Assembly (NCBI GenBank): GCA_031772625.1
Contig: CM062817.1
Span: 946,738,327-946,802,326 of the forward strand
DNA from: Pinus tabuliformis
Lineage: Eukaryota > Streptophyta > Pinopsida > Pinales > Pinaceae
DNA length: 64,000 nt
Direction of reading: 5' to 3'
The notes under the pieces were generated by a model that searched no databases, was not told the DNA's origin, and was given only the letters and a program-made list of their open reading frames with translations. The translations under genes were made by a program, and so were the position numbers. Below, piece by piece: positions 23,741 through 35,072 of this stretch. Every line of letters starts with the position of its first letter. Within the stretch, counting starts at the first letter, position 1.

Positions 23741-24380
23741 GTTCCTTTTGGGAAGAGGAACAACAGAGGAGCATAGGTCTCAAAAGTGAAAATGTTGTTC
23801 CTTTTGAAAAAGGGACAGTAGAACACACCAATGCCGTTCCTTTTGAAAAAGGAACAGCAAAAAATAAAAAAAATGCTCTCTTTCTTGAAAAGAAAAAAAA
23901 AGGACAGCGAAACACTCGAAATGACGTTCCTTTTGAAAAGGAACAACAAAAGACGCAAAAGTGTCGTTCCTTTTGAAAAAGGAACAGCAAAAATCAAAAT
24001 TTTGTTCCTTTTAGAAAAGGAACAACAAAACAAGCAAGTGTCGTTCCTTTGAAAAAGGAACAGGAAAAATCAAGTGTTGTTCCTTTTGAAAAGGAACAGC
24101 AAAAGAATCAAGAATGTTGTTCTTTTTGAAAAGGAACAACAGAAAAATCAAGAGTGCTGTTCCTTTTCAAAAGGAACAACAGAAAAATCAAGAGTGTTGT
24201 TCCTTTTGAAAAGGAACAACAAAAAAATCAAGAATGTTGTTCCTTTTGAAAAGGAATAGCAGAAAAATAAAGAATGTTGTTCCTTTTGAAAAGAAACAGC
24301 AGAAAAATCAAGAATGTTGTTCCTTTTCAAAAGGAACAATAGAAACACACAAATTCCATTCGTTTAGAAATGGAATGGCA
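23741..24380. repeat. Array of about 16 perfect or near-perfect palindromes
   Basis: Direct array with a spacing of about 40 bases. The core is the palindrome GTTCCTTTTGAAAAGGAAC, joined by A-rich linkers such as AACAGAAAAATCAAGA. Units begin near 23741, 23796, 23840, 23880, 23927, 23966, 24003, 24041, 24079, 24118, 24159, 24198, 24238, 24277, 24319 and (degenerate) 24354. Each could fold into a hairpin in RNA or a cruciform in DNA. It sits just 3' of the pol stop (24497) in the giant element. The same palindrome occurs once inside the third ORF (20595-20613). ORFs across the array are artefacts of the repeat. Confidence 0.9.
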
Positions 24381-24496
24381 AAAATCGAAATCTTTGAGCA
24401 AAAGAAAATGACAAGAACACATTTAGTTCAAGCATATGTACACGAATGACTTGAAGAAAATAACTTATGTACAAATTGTAAAAATAAATGAATTCC

Positions 24497-25759
24497 TTAA
24501 TGAATTACAGGTGAGGAAGACTTCTCTTCCTCTTCTAAAATCTCCATATCAGTGTCTCTGCGTAGCTGCTGGCAGAAGGATTCCCGAGTGAGTGTTTTAT
24601 GATAGAGACGAACTCGGTGGCCATTTACTTTGAAGGCATATCCAGAACTGTCAATGGTGATTAAAGTGATGGTCCCATTGTCATGTACCTTCTGGATTTC
24701 GTATGGTCCCAACCAATGAGTCTGGAGTTTCCCAGGGAAGTCCTGAAACCGAGAGTCATATAACAGAGCCCAGTCTCCCTTGTGGAAGACTTTGTTTTTG
24801 ATGAGCGCGTCATGCCATTTAGCTCGCTGCTATTGAATCAATGCTGTATTTTGTAGTGCAGAGAGCCTAATTTCATCCAATTCATTGATCTGTTGTAGTC
24901 GATTAATCTGTGCCTCGATTAGATCTAAGTCAACTTCCTGTGTTGCTCGTAATGTTTGGATTTCAAATTCTATAGGAAAAATGGGTTGTTTTCCAAACAC
25001 TAATTGATAAGGTGAGTAACCAATGGTGCTTCTCCATGTTGTTCTATAGGCCCAGAGTGCTTCAGGTAGTCAGGTAGCCCAATCACGCCTATGTGACACA
25101 ATGGTTTTCATTAGGATTGATTCTATTACCTTATTTCTGCTTTCTACTTGTCCATTTGCCTGTGGGTGATATGGAGTAGTGATTTTATGTTGGACATGAT
25201 AATTATTAAGTGTTGCAGCTAATATATTGCCAGAAAATTGTGGTCCTCCGTTTGTAATTATTTCCCTTGGAAGGCCATAACGTACAAATAGATGGAAGAG
25301 GAATTGTATGACAGAGTCCTCTATGACTCTTGGCAATGCTTCTGCTTCAACCCATTTGGTGACATATTTTGTTGCCACCAAGATATATGTTTTCTGATTT
25401 GATGAGGGGTTGATGGGTCCAACGAAATCAAGAGCCCATCGCTCAAATGGTTCGATGACTAACTGTGGTTTCAGAGGCATCTCGTTAGCTTGACCAAGAC
25501 GTCCTGCTCACTGGCAGCTATCACAGGCTTGGACAAATTTCTTTGCATCTCTGAAAATTGTGGGCTAATAATATCCTGTCTGTAATACTTTATGTCCAAT
25601 TCTACGCTCAACGAAGTGTCCCCCACATGGTCCGTCATGACAGGCTTTTAGGATGTCAAAGATTTCATCTTCTCGAACACATCTCCTGATATGCATGTCT
25701 GTCCCTGTGTGAAACAAATAGCCCCCAATCCAGGAGAATCGAGTACTCTTCTGAACAAT
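24497..25759 (-). pseudogene. Giant element integrase
   Basis: Ty3/gypsy integrase, broken. The HHCC finger region is traceable just upstream (DILKACHDGPCGGHF, then KFVQACDSC) with TAG and TGA stops inside it. The core runs from about 25480: ALDFVGPINPSS holds the first catalytic Asp. The block that normally holds the second Asp reads ITNGGPQF, so that Asp is Asn. The Glu is present in HPQANGQVESRNK. Further stops follow WAT (about 25070) and ALIQ (about 24832). The C-terminal part (LGPYEIQKVHDNGTITL) matches the SH3-like tail, ending at 24497. Integrase joins the cDNA to host DNA in the nucleus. This copy cannot. Confidence 0.88.
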
Positions 25760-26278
25760 CTATTTTCGTTCATTAGGGGTTAGGTGTTTTGGTAGTTTAC
25801 CTACTGCAAGGTAATTGGCAACATCAGCATACCAGGGTGTTTGAACGGCAACAGCAAACAGATGTTCGTCCAGAAATTGATCTTCAACTGCTGCTGCATC
25901 GATTGGCATTGGCATTCTTGAGAGAAAATCAGTTACATGGTTTTCTTTACCGGGCCGATCCTTGATTGTGAGATCGAATTCTTGCAATAAGATCAACCAT
26001 CTAGTTATTCTGGCATTTGTGACAGGCTTATTTGATAAATATTTGATGGTAGAATGATCTGTATACAAGATAATAGGATAGCCTGTAATATAATGTCTAA
26101 ACTTATTGATAGCATGTATTACAGCTAGGAATTCTTTTTGAGTAACAGTGTAATTTAATTCAACAGGGGATAAATTTTTGCTTCTATAATAACCAGAAAA
26201 TCCAAGAAAGCTGTGTACCTCTGTTTGAGTAGTAGGAGTGGGAATAAGCAAAAGTATTTGGATTTTGGCCGGGTCTAC
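25760..26278 (-). pseudogene. Giant element RNase H, N-terminally deleted
   Basis: Begins VDPAKIQ after an in-frame stop and reads EVHSFLGFSGYYR, the end of the RT connection, then jumps directly to SKNLSPVELNYTVTQKEF. In related gypsy elements some 75-80 residues lie between these blocks, including the RT connection and the first RNase H active-site Asp. They are deleted here without loss of frame. The rest is present: ILYTDHSTIKYL with a catalytic Asp, and DRPGKENHVTDFLSRM, the end of the domain. RNase H degrades the RNA strand during cDNA synthesis. This copy should be inactive. Confidence 0.85.
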
Positions 26279-27592
26279 CTAAATGCCGGCTGCTGAAACA
26301 TAGTGTTCTAGAATAAATCCTTCAGTCATCATCATGTAACATTTTTCATGGCTTAAGCAAAGCCTGGTAGCTATGCAGCGTTGTAGAACTTTTTCTAGGG
26401 TGCTTAGTGCTGGATCAAAATCATCTCCATATGGTGTGAAGTCATCCATATATACTTCAAGTCCATCATTTATTAAATCTGCAAAAATGCTAAGGATAGC
26501 CCTTTGGAATGTGGCAGGAGCATTACATAGGCCAAAAGGTAGAACTCGGTAGGCAAATATTCCCCAAGGACAAGTAAAAGTAGTTTTGTCCTGGTCTTCA
26601 GGGGCAATCTGAATCTGATTGTATCCACTAAAGCCATCCAGGAAAGAAAAGAATTTCTTTCCTGCCAAAGTATCTAGCACTTGGTCTATGAACGGGAGAG
26701 GAAAGTGGTCTTTTTGTATTGCTTTATTGAGTTCTCTGTAATCCACACAAATTCTCCATTTCCCATTCTTTTTTGGTACCACCACAAGCGGAGAGACCCA
26801 TTTACTATCAGAAATAGGATAAATAAAATTGACATCTAAAAGTTTCTGAAGTTCAGCTTTTACCACATCCTTTAGATGAGGATTAAGTCTTCTTTGCGAT
26901 TGACGGACAGGTCTAGCATCTTTTTCTATATAAATGTGGTGTGTACACAATTGTGGATCGATTCCTTTCATATCAGGGTAATCCCATGAAAATGCTTCTT
27001 GATATTTTCTTAACAGATGGATGAGCTTCGTTTCTTGTTCAAGTGTGAGGTTGGCATTGATATTTAAAGCTTTTCCCGGTTCAATTTCCACATTTTTACT
27101 ATTTACGACAGAAGTAATAGGTATTGTTTGATCATGTGTATCTTTCAGAGGATCTTCTTCTAATTCATTATCAAATGCTGCTTCTATCATGTGACATTGT
27201 GTGTAGGATCCAGATTCAGTTTGACTAATGAAGTTGTTAATGACATCATCTTCTGTTTGATCTTTAAAATCAAGTGCCTCTTGTATAGTCAATGGAGATC
27301 TAATGTTATCAGTAAGGTATGATACAGGATAATTGTTAGTTTTAATTATTGTGACACTTGGCTGCATTGGAGGGTATAGAACTAAATTCTTGATATCAGG
27401 TCCTTTGGTTATGGGCATATTTCCTTGCCGGCAACCAATGTAAGCATCAGCAGTGGCAAGCCAAGGTCTACCTAGGATTAGCGGGTGTCCATCAAGTCGG
27501 GTTTTTGGATTAATTATCAGGAAATCGGTTGGATATTCCCCGGAATCTACAGAGACCATGACATCATGTAGAGTACCCTCTGGTCTAACCAC
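26279..27592 (-). pseudogene. Giant element protease tail and reverse transcriptase
   Basis: 437-codon open frame. Residues 1-60 complete the protease region (HPLILGRPWLATADAYIG). A linker follows, then RT: WVSPLVVVPKKNGKWRICVDY, FSFLDGFSGYNQIQIAPEDQ, FGLCNAPATFQ and the catalytic YMDDF. The Asp of LDGFSGYNQI and the two of YMDD are intact. YMDDFTPYGDDFDPAL and the preceding blocks resemble Athila/Tat-type RTs. It is preceded by a TGA (27596), probably CGA originally, and ended by TAG (26279). It is the best preserved pol domain in the window. RT would copy element RNA in cytoplasmic particles. Confidence 0.92.
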
Positions 27593-27595
27593 AGA

Positions 27596-27985
27596 TCAGT
27601 CAGCCAATTCTAACAAAGTAGAGGTGGGTTCTACAGATGTAATTCCGAGCTTTTGACAGGTAGTGGTTGTTAAAATATTGATTGCAGCTCCTAGATCAAC
27701 TAAGGCATTAGACAGGGTCTGACCATAAATTTGAACAGTTACAATTGGATTTCCTGGGTCTTCATATTTAATGGGTGTTTCTTTTCGGAATAGTAAATCA
27801 GATAAAGTACCGACTACTTGGACTCTTGGATTAGTTGTTATATTCCTCCTTGGTTTCTTTATGCACACTTCTTTGATAGTTTTTGCGTATATAGGAATGT
27901 CTTGAATGGCTTGGAGGAATGGGATTTTTATGTACAAATTTTGTAATTCTCCCAGAATGTCAGAGTCAGGATACTGTAAGGTCAA
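27596..27985 (-). pseudogene. Giant element aspartic protease
   Basis: Retropepsin-like domain. The active site reads LVDLGAAINILTTTTCQKLG, the D-L-G variant of the Athila/Tat group, with the Asp kept. The N-terminal stretch (LQNLYIKIPFLQAIQDIPIYAK) is the conserved segment preceding protease in these elements. It stops at 27596 and continues in the next open frame. The role is maturation of Gag-Pol. Confidence 0.88.
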
Positions 27986-28041
27986 GGTATGACTAATCGT
28001 TCTGGGAATGGAGGAGAGGATGTGGTTGCTTGATTATGAGT

Positions 28042-29929
28042 CTACTGCTTATTTACATACTCTTTTTGCAACTGATGTTCTCTTGATAACTGATCTTCAA
28101 TATGAACTGTTTTATCTCCCTCAGTTTCAATGATACGTCCAGATCGTAACTGGAGATTGTTACACTCCCACAGGTCGGGTCCTATTTCTGGTGATTCTAT
28201 GATTTGAAGAGATTGGACCGGTCTATTATTTGGATTGGGGTTGGGTTGGGCTGGGAGTTGCGGTCTCAGATTAGACTGGGGATTTTGTTGTAAAGCTGGC
28301 AGAGTAGGTTGAGGGAGCGGAATAGTTCCTACTGGCTGGTGCATCGGTCTTTGCCGGTTTGTCTGCCAGGGTGAACTTTTTGAAGTAAGGGGAGTCCATT
28401 GTGGAGGATATGGGCTATTTTGCCAATATGGTGGAGTGTAAGGGAAATTCGGCCAACCAGATTGGCTTGCCTGATTCAGCCACGGGTTTGAAGAACGAAG
28501 CGACGGTGGTGACCAGTTTGAAAATGGGGGTTGGGACTGACTTTGCCACATACTATATTGTTGAGCATTATATTGTGGAGGCTGAAAAGAAGAAGTTGGG
28601 TCTGGAAACATACCAGATTGTCTCGGCTGCCACTGGCGGCAATGGTTGATCCAGTACACTGATTCTGGTTCTTCCTCTGCTTCCTTATATACTGCTTTTA
28701 ATCCAGGAAGTGAGGGGCAGCTTTCCATAAGATGATCTTTTGTACAGATGGCACATGTTTGGACTGTATCTAGTGAACACTCCTTGTGACTATGCTTTTT
28801 CCTGCATCGGGTGCAGAAGATTGCCAAATTCTGTTCTGCCTCCATCTGCTTCTGTTTGGCCTGCATAATATCAAGTTGTGTAGTTAGTGTCCCTAGAATA
28901 TCAGTTTAAAAATTTTCTAATAAATTTCCAATCTCCACACGTGTTACTCCTTCTGTTGATATTTTGTTGTCTCTTGCAAACCGATCATATTCTGCCGGTT
29001 TTACTCTTGTGCTACCTCTCGAACTCCTGATACATAAATCAATGATGTCAGCAAAATTCTCTTGATAAATATCCCCTCTTCTCATGATGTTTAATGTTTC
29101 AATCCACTCTTCCTTCATGCCCCTTATCAATGCAGTTTTTAACACATTATCAGGTAAAGGTAGTGATACATAAGGAGATCTTTGTAAATTGTACTGAAAA
29201 CGTTCCACATATTCTTCTAATGTTTCATTTGGTTTGGCTGTCATTTGGAATATTTCATCTTTCAATTCTCGAGACCTACAATAACCCTGATATTTTTTTA
29301 AGAAGGATTCTTTCATTTGATCCCAATTGTTGATGACCCCACCACCTAGTCCCATAAACCATCTTAAAGCAGCTCCCTTTAATGTAGAGGGGAATAATTT
29401 CAATTTCTGGGGATCGGTGGTGTAATCATCTCCCCTGCACAACACATCGAATTCGAATAAAAATGCATCCGGATCTTCTGATGTGAGACCATGAAATGTA
29501 GGGATATGTTGAAGAGGGATAGCTTTCATGGGTGCATTTGCTGCAGAATCCACTATAGGATATTGTAATGTAGAGGTTTGAGTATTTGGCTGGTTCTAAG
29601 CCATAGGATCGAATATATGCCAATAACCTTCTGGGATATCTAGGAGGGTATTCCTGGGTTGAGAGGGAACGGTTTTGGTAGGGATAGCTTTAATGGCACT
29701 TCCTTTATGTGGGATAAGGGGAATACCTGATGTCTGAGGAGATTGGACTCCTTCAATAATGATTTTTGCAGCGCTCCCCTTATCTGGGCTGTTTAATGGC
29801 TGATCTGTTCCAATGGGAGATTTTGGTTCCTCGGTTTCCCCTGTTTCTCCTTCTCCTTCACAAAAGTTGCTGAAATTCCCTTCCTGCAATGGTTTTGGAG
29901 TAGAATTTTCGATTTCTTGGAAGTCCTGA
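28042..29929 (-). pseudogene. Giant element gag, main part
   Basis: Two consecutive frames (29929-28906 and 28866-28042), separated by a TAA after NLLENF. The gag domain reads IPTFHGLTSEDPDAFLFEFD, ALRWFMGLGGGVINNWDQM and FQMTAKPNETLEEYVERFQ, as in Athila/Tat gags. Two zinc knuckles follow (CTRCRKKHSHKEC and CAICTKDHLMESC), then a Pro/Gln/Asn-rich tail. The frame enters from element F at 29929. Before that insertion it was continuous with 37864-38096. The codons between 29970 and 29930 belong to the inserted LTR. Confidence 0.9.
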
Positions 29930-30986
29930 TGTTGTGGGGAAAAATGCCTATGCAGGACGATCCTATCCACCTAAGGTGTGACAGTGCCTTAGCAACAAAC
30001 AGAGACAGCTATTCTAGTATTCTTCCTTTATGAATTAAGAATGAAGAGAGATGTATGGACTAACCGATGTCTTCCGTTTGTCCCTCGATCCGGTTTCTCT
30101 TCTCTTGGAGAGTTCCCAGCTACTTGCCTTCTCGCTCGCCCAGCTTCAAGAGGTTTCTACAAGATCACAAGAAGAGAACACTACACAAGACATGGATTCA
30201 TATTCATAACTAGTTCAGGATTAGAAATAAACTAAACATACTAATGCAATCATACATCAAAGATACATCAGTATATAGGAGAAAACAAGATAGCTTTATT
30301 AATGAATAACAAGGTTCAGGAAGAGATACAACCGAGAGGGCTCCAATCCAGCATCTCCTTCCCAGCAAATGGAATTCCTATCTTCACCCCCTTCAAAGCA
30401 TTAAGCACCCAATGATTCCAATCTCAAACCAACAACAATTCTTTGCAATAACAAAATTCCAGCCTCTAGATCTCATGGAGGAGAGCTCCATATATAGATG
30501 TTTGGAGAGAGGATGAGTCAGCTTGAGATCTGACTAGTGTCCTCTCCCTCTGTCAGTTCTTGATTCCACTTGGAGGTTCTTGCTTCCACTTGGAGATTTG
30601 GAACCTCTTACTCATCACTAGTCGAATTCATTGAGGCAAGTGTCATTGAGAAAGATTCTGGAAGCTTCCTGGGTTCTGACACCTCGTGGAATGAACTTGC
30701 CACATGTCAACTCTCGCTCAGCGCAGGTAGCCAGTGTTGGCTTTGACATTCAGCGTAGGTAGCCAGTGTTGGCTTTGACATTCAGCGCAGACAACTAGTG
30801 GAGCCACTGAATTGATCCTGAATTGACTTGTTTTTGAGCAGTTTCTGGTGGAGAACTTCTGTGAATTGCTGTGGTTTGTTAGCCTTGTTCCTCTAGGGGT
30901 AGGAACAACATGTTTAGGGACTTTGGATCCCTTAGATTATGGACATTTCATGCTTATAGCTGTAAGGCACAAAAATGTCTATAACA
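29930..30986 (-). repeat. Element F, 3' LTR
   Basis: 1057 bases ending ctataaca. Only a few differences from the 5' LTR. A minus-strand TATA-like CTATATATGG lies at about 30498-30489. A 32-base direct repeat (around GGTAGCCAGTGTTGGC) lies at 30719-30783. The exact outer edge is uncertain by three bases; the target duplication favours 29930. Confidence 0.9.
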
Positions 30987-33480
30987 GTTGCCCCCTAAAG
31001 TATGAGGCCGTTTATCGGGTGAAATGCTTTATCAGGGGGATCCGAAGTTCATCCAATGTTGGGAGGAGACCTGTAATAAGATACAATACAATACATTATT
31101 TTTCATACTGCTTTCATGATCTAGCTGAGGCAGTCATTTCCATGCTCAGCTTTATAAATTCATTTTTCTGTACATAGAACAGACAATCGTCTGATGGTAG
31201 ACTGATAATTTTGATGAAATTATCATCCTTTGGGTCGGATGATTATCTGCTGCAATGATGTACATGTCAATGTCTTTATCTTTCCTGAATATATATCGCA
31301 GCCCAGATGGATGAAACTAGATCCGAGGTCTTCAAACTCGTTCGATCTTCACTCTAAGTACAAGTCGATCCATGTGAGGAATGTTCTGAAGTCGAACATG
31401 GAAAGACATCGCTTGATTACCGGTCAATGAGGTAAACCGTTAACAAGCGCGAGAGGAATCACCGATAATGATAATGACCCTCAAGGTACTGCAGTAAAAT
31501 TCACGTGGTGTGAATAAAAGACTTGGCGTCGAACACCACGCAAAATCTTTCGGTCGAAGGTCATTGATGTATACCTATCGCCGGAAGTGAGAAACTTGCC
31601 ATTGAGGCATGCAAGCTTCAAAGTACTGAAGGGGTTGTTCCTAGATCAACTTCTTGGATAATGAGCTGATGTCGACAAGAAGCGATCTGTCAAAGGAGGG
31701 CCTTAATGAATCCCACATCAATGACACGGAATGGAGCTAATGATTTTGATGGAGGTGAAAAATGATCTGTGACATATGATTCAGGGTGGCGGTCATGAAA
31801 GGATGAAGGATAATGTATGGCAGTGGATGGGACACGGTTGACTTTTCTGAATGACTTCTCTTGAACATATGGTGACACTGATGCGATGGATTGGTAGCAT
31901 TACCCCAAATACGGATGGTATGGCGAGACCATGGATGTGACCGGTGAATGAAACAACCCAACCCGATTGTGGTACGGAGGAAAAGTGTCATGTTCAAGAG
32001 AGACTTGCTACCATCAAAGTTTTCTTTAGTTTCTCCCAATTTTTCCCCAGTCATTGCTGACCAGTACCTCTTTATTTTTGTCAAGCTTGAGGAGGATAAC
32101 ATATGCTTGTTCTATAACCTGCCCTTCGGGCAAGCCCATCGCTATGTTTTAACGAGCCTAGCGATAGTGAAACTCGTTCTCGTCTAAAGACAAGTTTGTC
32201 GCTATTTAATTATTTTAATGAGTCTAACAACAAAGATAACTCGGTCCTTTTCATTTTTAGAGAGTCTGAAAAGGTACATAAAGTTAACTCCAAAAGTCCT
32301 TTTTCGTCATCTAATCCCTTAAGTCCGAAAAAGTATAAAACAATACAGAAGGGATGAGTTTTCGATAGTTTTAACGAGCCGAACAAAACAAGCGCTCGAT
32401 ATTTTTGTGCAATAATCCCTCAGGTCCAAAAAGATTAAAATCTAGAGGAGGGATAGCACTTCCTGTCCCTTTAACGAGCTGGAAGGCCAAGGACTCGACA
32501 ATCTTTTCATATTTTACGAGTCAGATGAAAAGAGCTAAAAGGAGACTCGTCTTTTGAGGAACGAGTGATGAAACAGGTTAGCAGCTGATTCTAGGTACAG
32601 GTTGGAATTTTCCAATCACGGCAGTTGCACAAGGATGGCTAGTGAAATCACTCTTCGCAGTTGTTCCTCAAAATGGGTAAACAAACATATGGAGGTGAAC
32701 AATCGGCCAATGGAAAAGTGGAGGTGACGGTGCAAACACGACCAAGGCTTTAATGGCTGATGATATTACATTCACAGTGGTTATTTACCGGGATAGTTCA
32801 TTTTTTAACGAGCTTAAACGCGGGTGGAAACATTTGCTCGGTCTTATGTTTATTTTTTAACGAGCATGAACTATGTGCTAAAACTGCTCAGATCTTGCGT
32901 TTATTTTTTAACGAGCATGAACTGTGTGCTAAAACTGCTCGAATACCCAGTCATATGATAAGAATGTCTCATTAAGATTCTATTTTTTATGGAGCTTCAT
33001 CTTACAAAGCTTTGCTCCGGATCCTTTCGTTATGCAAGTTTGGAAACGACTAATCCTACGAGTTTAAAGGGTTAGACCTACAGGTTTAAGGGGAAGGACC
33101 TAAAAATTTTAAAAATAAATAGCCGCCCCTTGCTTGCACTCCAAAAGGTTTGCATGTCCCCAGGTATAAAGTATGATTTCGATGTTACCCCTCAATTTGC
33201 AAGTAAAACATTTGTTCTACCAGGAAAGGCCTACCTCTTTCAGGTTACCCAAAGATTGTTCCGTTAATCTTTCAAAAAAAACACTTCTTCGGCGGTGTCT
33301 ACCGAGATAGACAAAGGTGAATGACCTTAGTGCCAAACACGTAACTTTGACAAAAGAATCTTATTCTAGAATAACCCTCTTCCAGCATGGGCAGGGTACA
33401 GACTAGTCATATTCTCCCGCGGAAACCTACCTTATACCCAAAGTTTTCCTGCCGAAGCAGACCAAGACGCATGCCCCCTG
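30987..33480. other. Element F interior without coding, with AACGAGC motifs
   Basis: Begins with a polypurine tract on the minus strand (CTTTAGGGGGCAAC at 31000-30987). No gene is recognised. From 32150 to 33000 the sequence is punctuated by T-runs followed by AACGAGC or close variants, about ten times, some with a nearby GCTC that would pair with GAGC. ORFs at 31230, 31737 and 31948 are short and without recognisable content. Confidence 0.6.
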
Positions 33481-35072
33481 GGTTCTAGTCATATCCTCTC
33501 GGATTACTCGTGCTCATCAGGAGGACAGACCGTGGGTTGAGACACTTCTTACGTGAATAGACCATATAGGGATGGTACATGACTATTTGCGATGCGTGAT
33601 CCGGGGAATGAAAGTTGGTCTACGAGCTTTACCATTCTTCCTTCATGCGGAAAACACATTACTCTAAAGAGTGAGGAGACGATGGCTCCCATGCAATATA
33701 TATAGTCTCATCCAAGGAGTATGTTATAATCCAAGGGTCCTTGAACGACCATCACGTTCATTTGAACGGTCTTCCCTTTCAATGTTATGGGCACATTGGG
33801 GAGGATCCCTAAAGGTCGACTGGTTCCTTTATCAAAGCCTGATAGATTTCTCATTTCAGGCAAAAGCGCTGGCGAACCAAGCGCTTTCCAAGCAATAGAG
33901 GAAAGGATACTCACAGATGACCCCTCATCAATGATAGTGCCAGCCATTACCATTCTGTATATTTGAACGATAATTCTGAATGGTATGCTTGTTGTCAACC
34001 GGGGTCTGCCTAGTTGGTTCCAGTCGAACGAGACAACTAGGTTGCTTGGTGGTGGGACCGAATAGACGGCCGGGTATGACTCTGACGAAGTTCCTTCCTG
34101 CGACAAAGGAATGGGAAAATTTCCCCCTTGTTCGTCGAAGTCTGTGTTGATGAAGAGAATTTGGACGGTGTCGTCTTTATTCTCCTCTGTGATGGTATCA
34201 TTCGAAGATAGAGCCTCTGAAGGCAAAACCGGGTCAACTGCCACCTCGACCTTTTGACTTTCGTCAGGTATGGATTCAGACGGTTCATCTTCAATGATAG
34301 GTGCTTCGGCTGACCACCTGGGCGGGCCAGCCGGGTTCTCAACTAGTGAAGGACTTGGCAGGAGTTTTTGATATCCAGGAGGAAGTTGCGCTCGTAAGAT
34401 TGCGCGATCTTCCAAAACTCTTTTAGCCTCGTCTAAGAAGGGACAACGGTGGATGGCGTGATCACCTTCACACAGTTTGCAGGGAAATCTAGCTTTCCCT
34501 CTCTGTCCTGTGGCTTCACTTTCACTAGTTGACGGTGAGCAGTCAACATGGCTATCAGAGGTTGATGCTACCGAATTGTGCAAACGGGGAGACCAGTCCC
34601 TTAGAATCCGAGGGATGCAGGGACAATCTCTGTGGAAGTGGTCTCCCTTGCATATGACACATGGCGATTTAGGCCTAGTCAGTGCTGTGTGTGGATTTTT
34701 GTCAGACGACACTTGTTTGCCCCCAGTCGCTTTTGGCTCCTTATTCTTCTTCTCTTTCTTCTTCTTTTCCTTCTTCTCCTTAGGAACTTGGTTTTTTGTT
34801 TTACCAGTTCCGTCAAGCGAAGCGGAAGGAGGAGAGGAAGAATTAGATGAAGTAGAAGGCTGATGGGAAACTCTGGTCTGGTCTAACTGTTGACTCGACT
34901 GTTCAGGAATAGTGGTGTTCTGAACGACATTGGTTGAAAAGAGCCAGACCGGCAAGCCAATTGTCAGTCCTGGAAGCGACAATGTGGCCATATGAGGCGC
35001 ACCAACATCTCCCCAAGAGGAGAAGGGACTAGGATTTCCACCAAGGGGGATTCCTTGGTTGGTGTGCTCCAT
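33480..35072 (-). pseudogene. Element F gag-like region and protease
   Basis: 454-codon open frame from ATG 35072 (MEHTNQGIPLGGNP) to a TGA at 33708, with coding traces continuing to about 33480 (GAIVSSLFRVMCFPHEGRM). Order: Ser/Pro-rich N-terminus, Lys-rich tract (KKEKKKKEKKNKEP), knuckle CVICKGDHFHRDC, spacer, knuckle CKLCEGDHAIHRC, acidic linker, then a retropepsin-like domain (IIDEGSSVSILSSIAWKALG, with D-E-G at the active site) and PLDYNILLG. The terminal TGA follows LLG, where such proteases usually read LLGR, so it probably arose from CGA. The classic gag capsid block upstream of the knuckles is not visible. The protein would bind RNA and cleave itself or a partner. Confidence 0.8.

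Noticed and set aside
23741..24380. CRISPR-like array of regularly spaced repeats
   Set aside because: The repeats are full palindromes with degenerate copies, linkers resemble each other rather than being unique spacers, there are no cas genes, and the setting is a plant retroelement.
23689..24449. ORFs on both strands with repeated LFLLKRN or VPFEKEQQ peptides
   Set aside because: They are translations of the palindrome array in various frames; both strands are open because the repeat is a palindrome.
30041..30235. 64-codon ORF repeated at 36913-37107
   Set aside because: LTR of element F; the repetition is explained by the LTR pair.
34477..34863. 128-codon plus-strand ORF
   Set aside because: Antisense of the element F gag-protease frame, which carries zinc knuckles and a protease.
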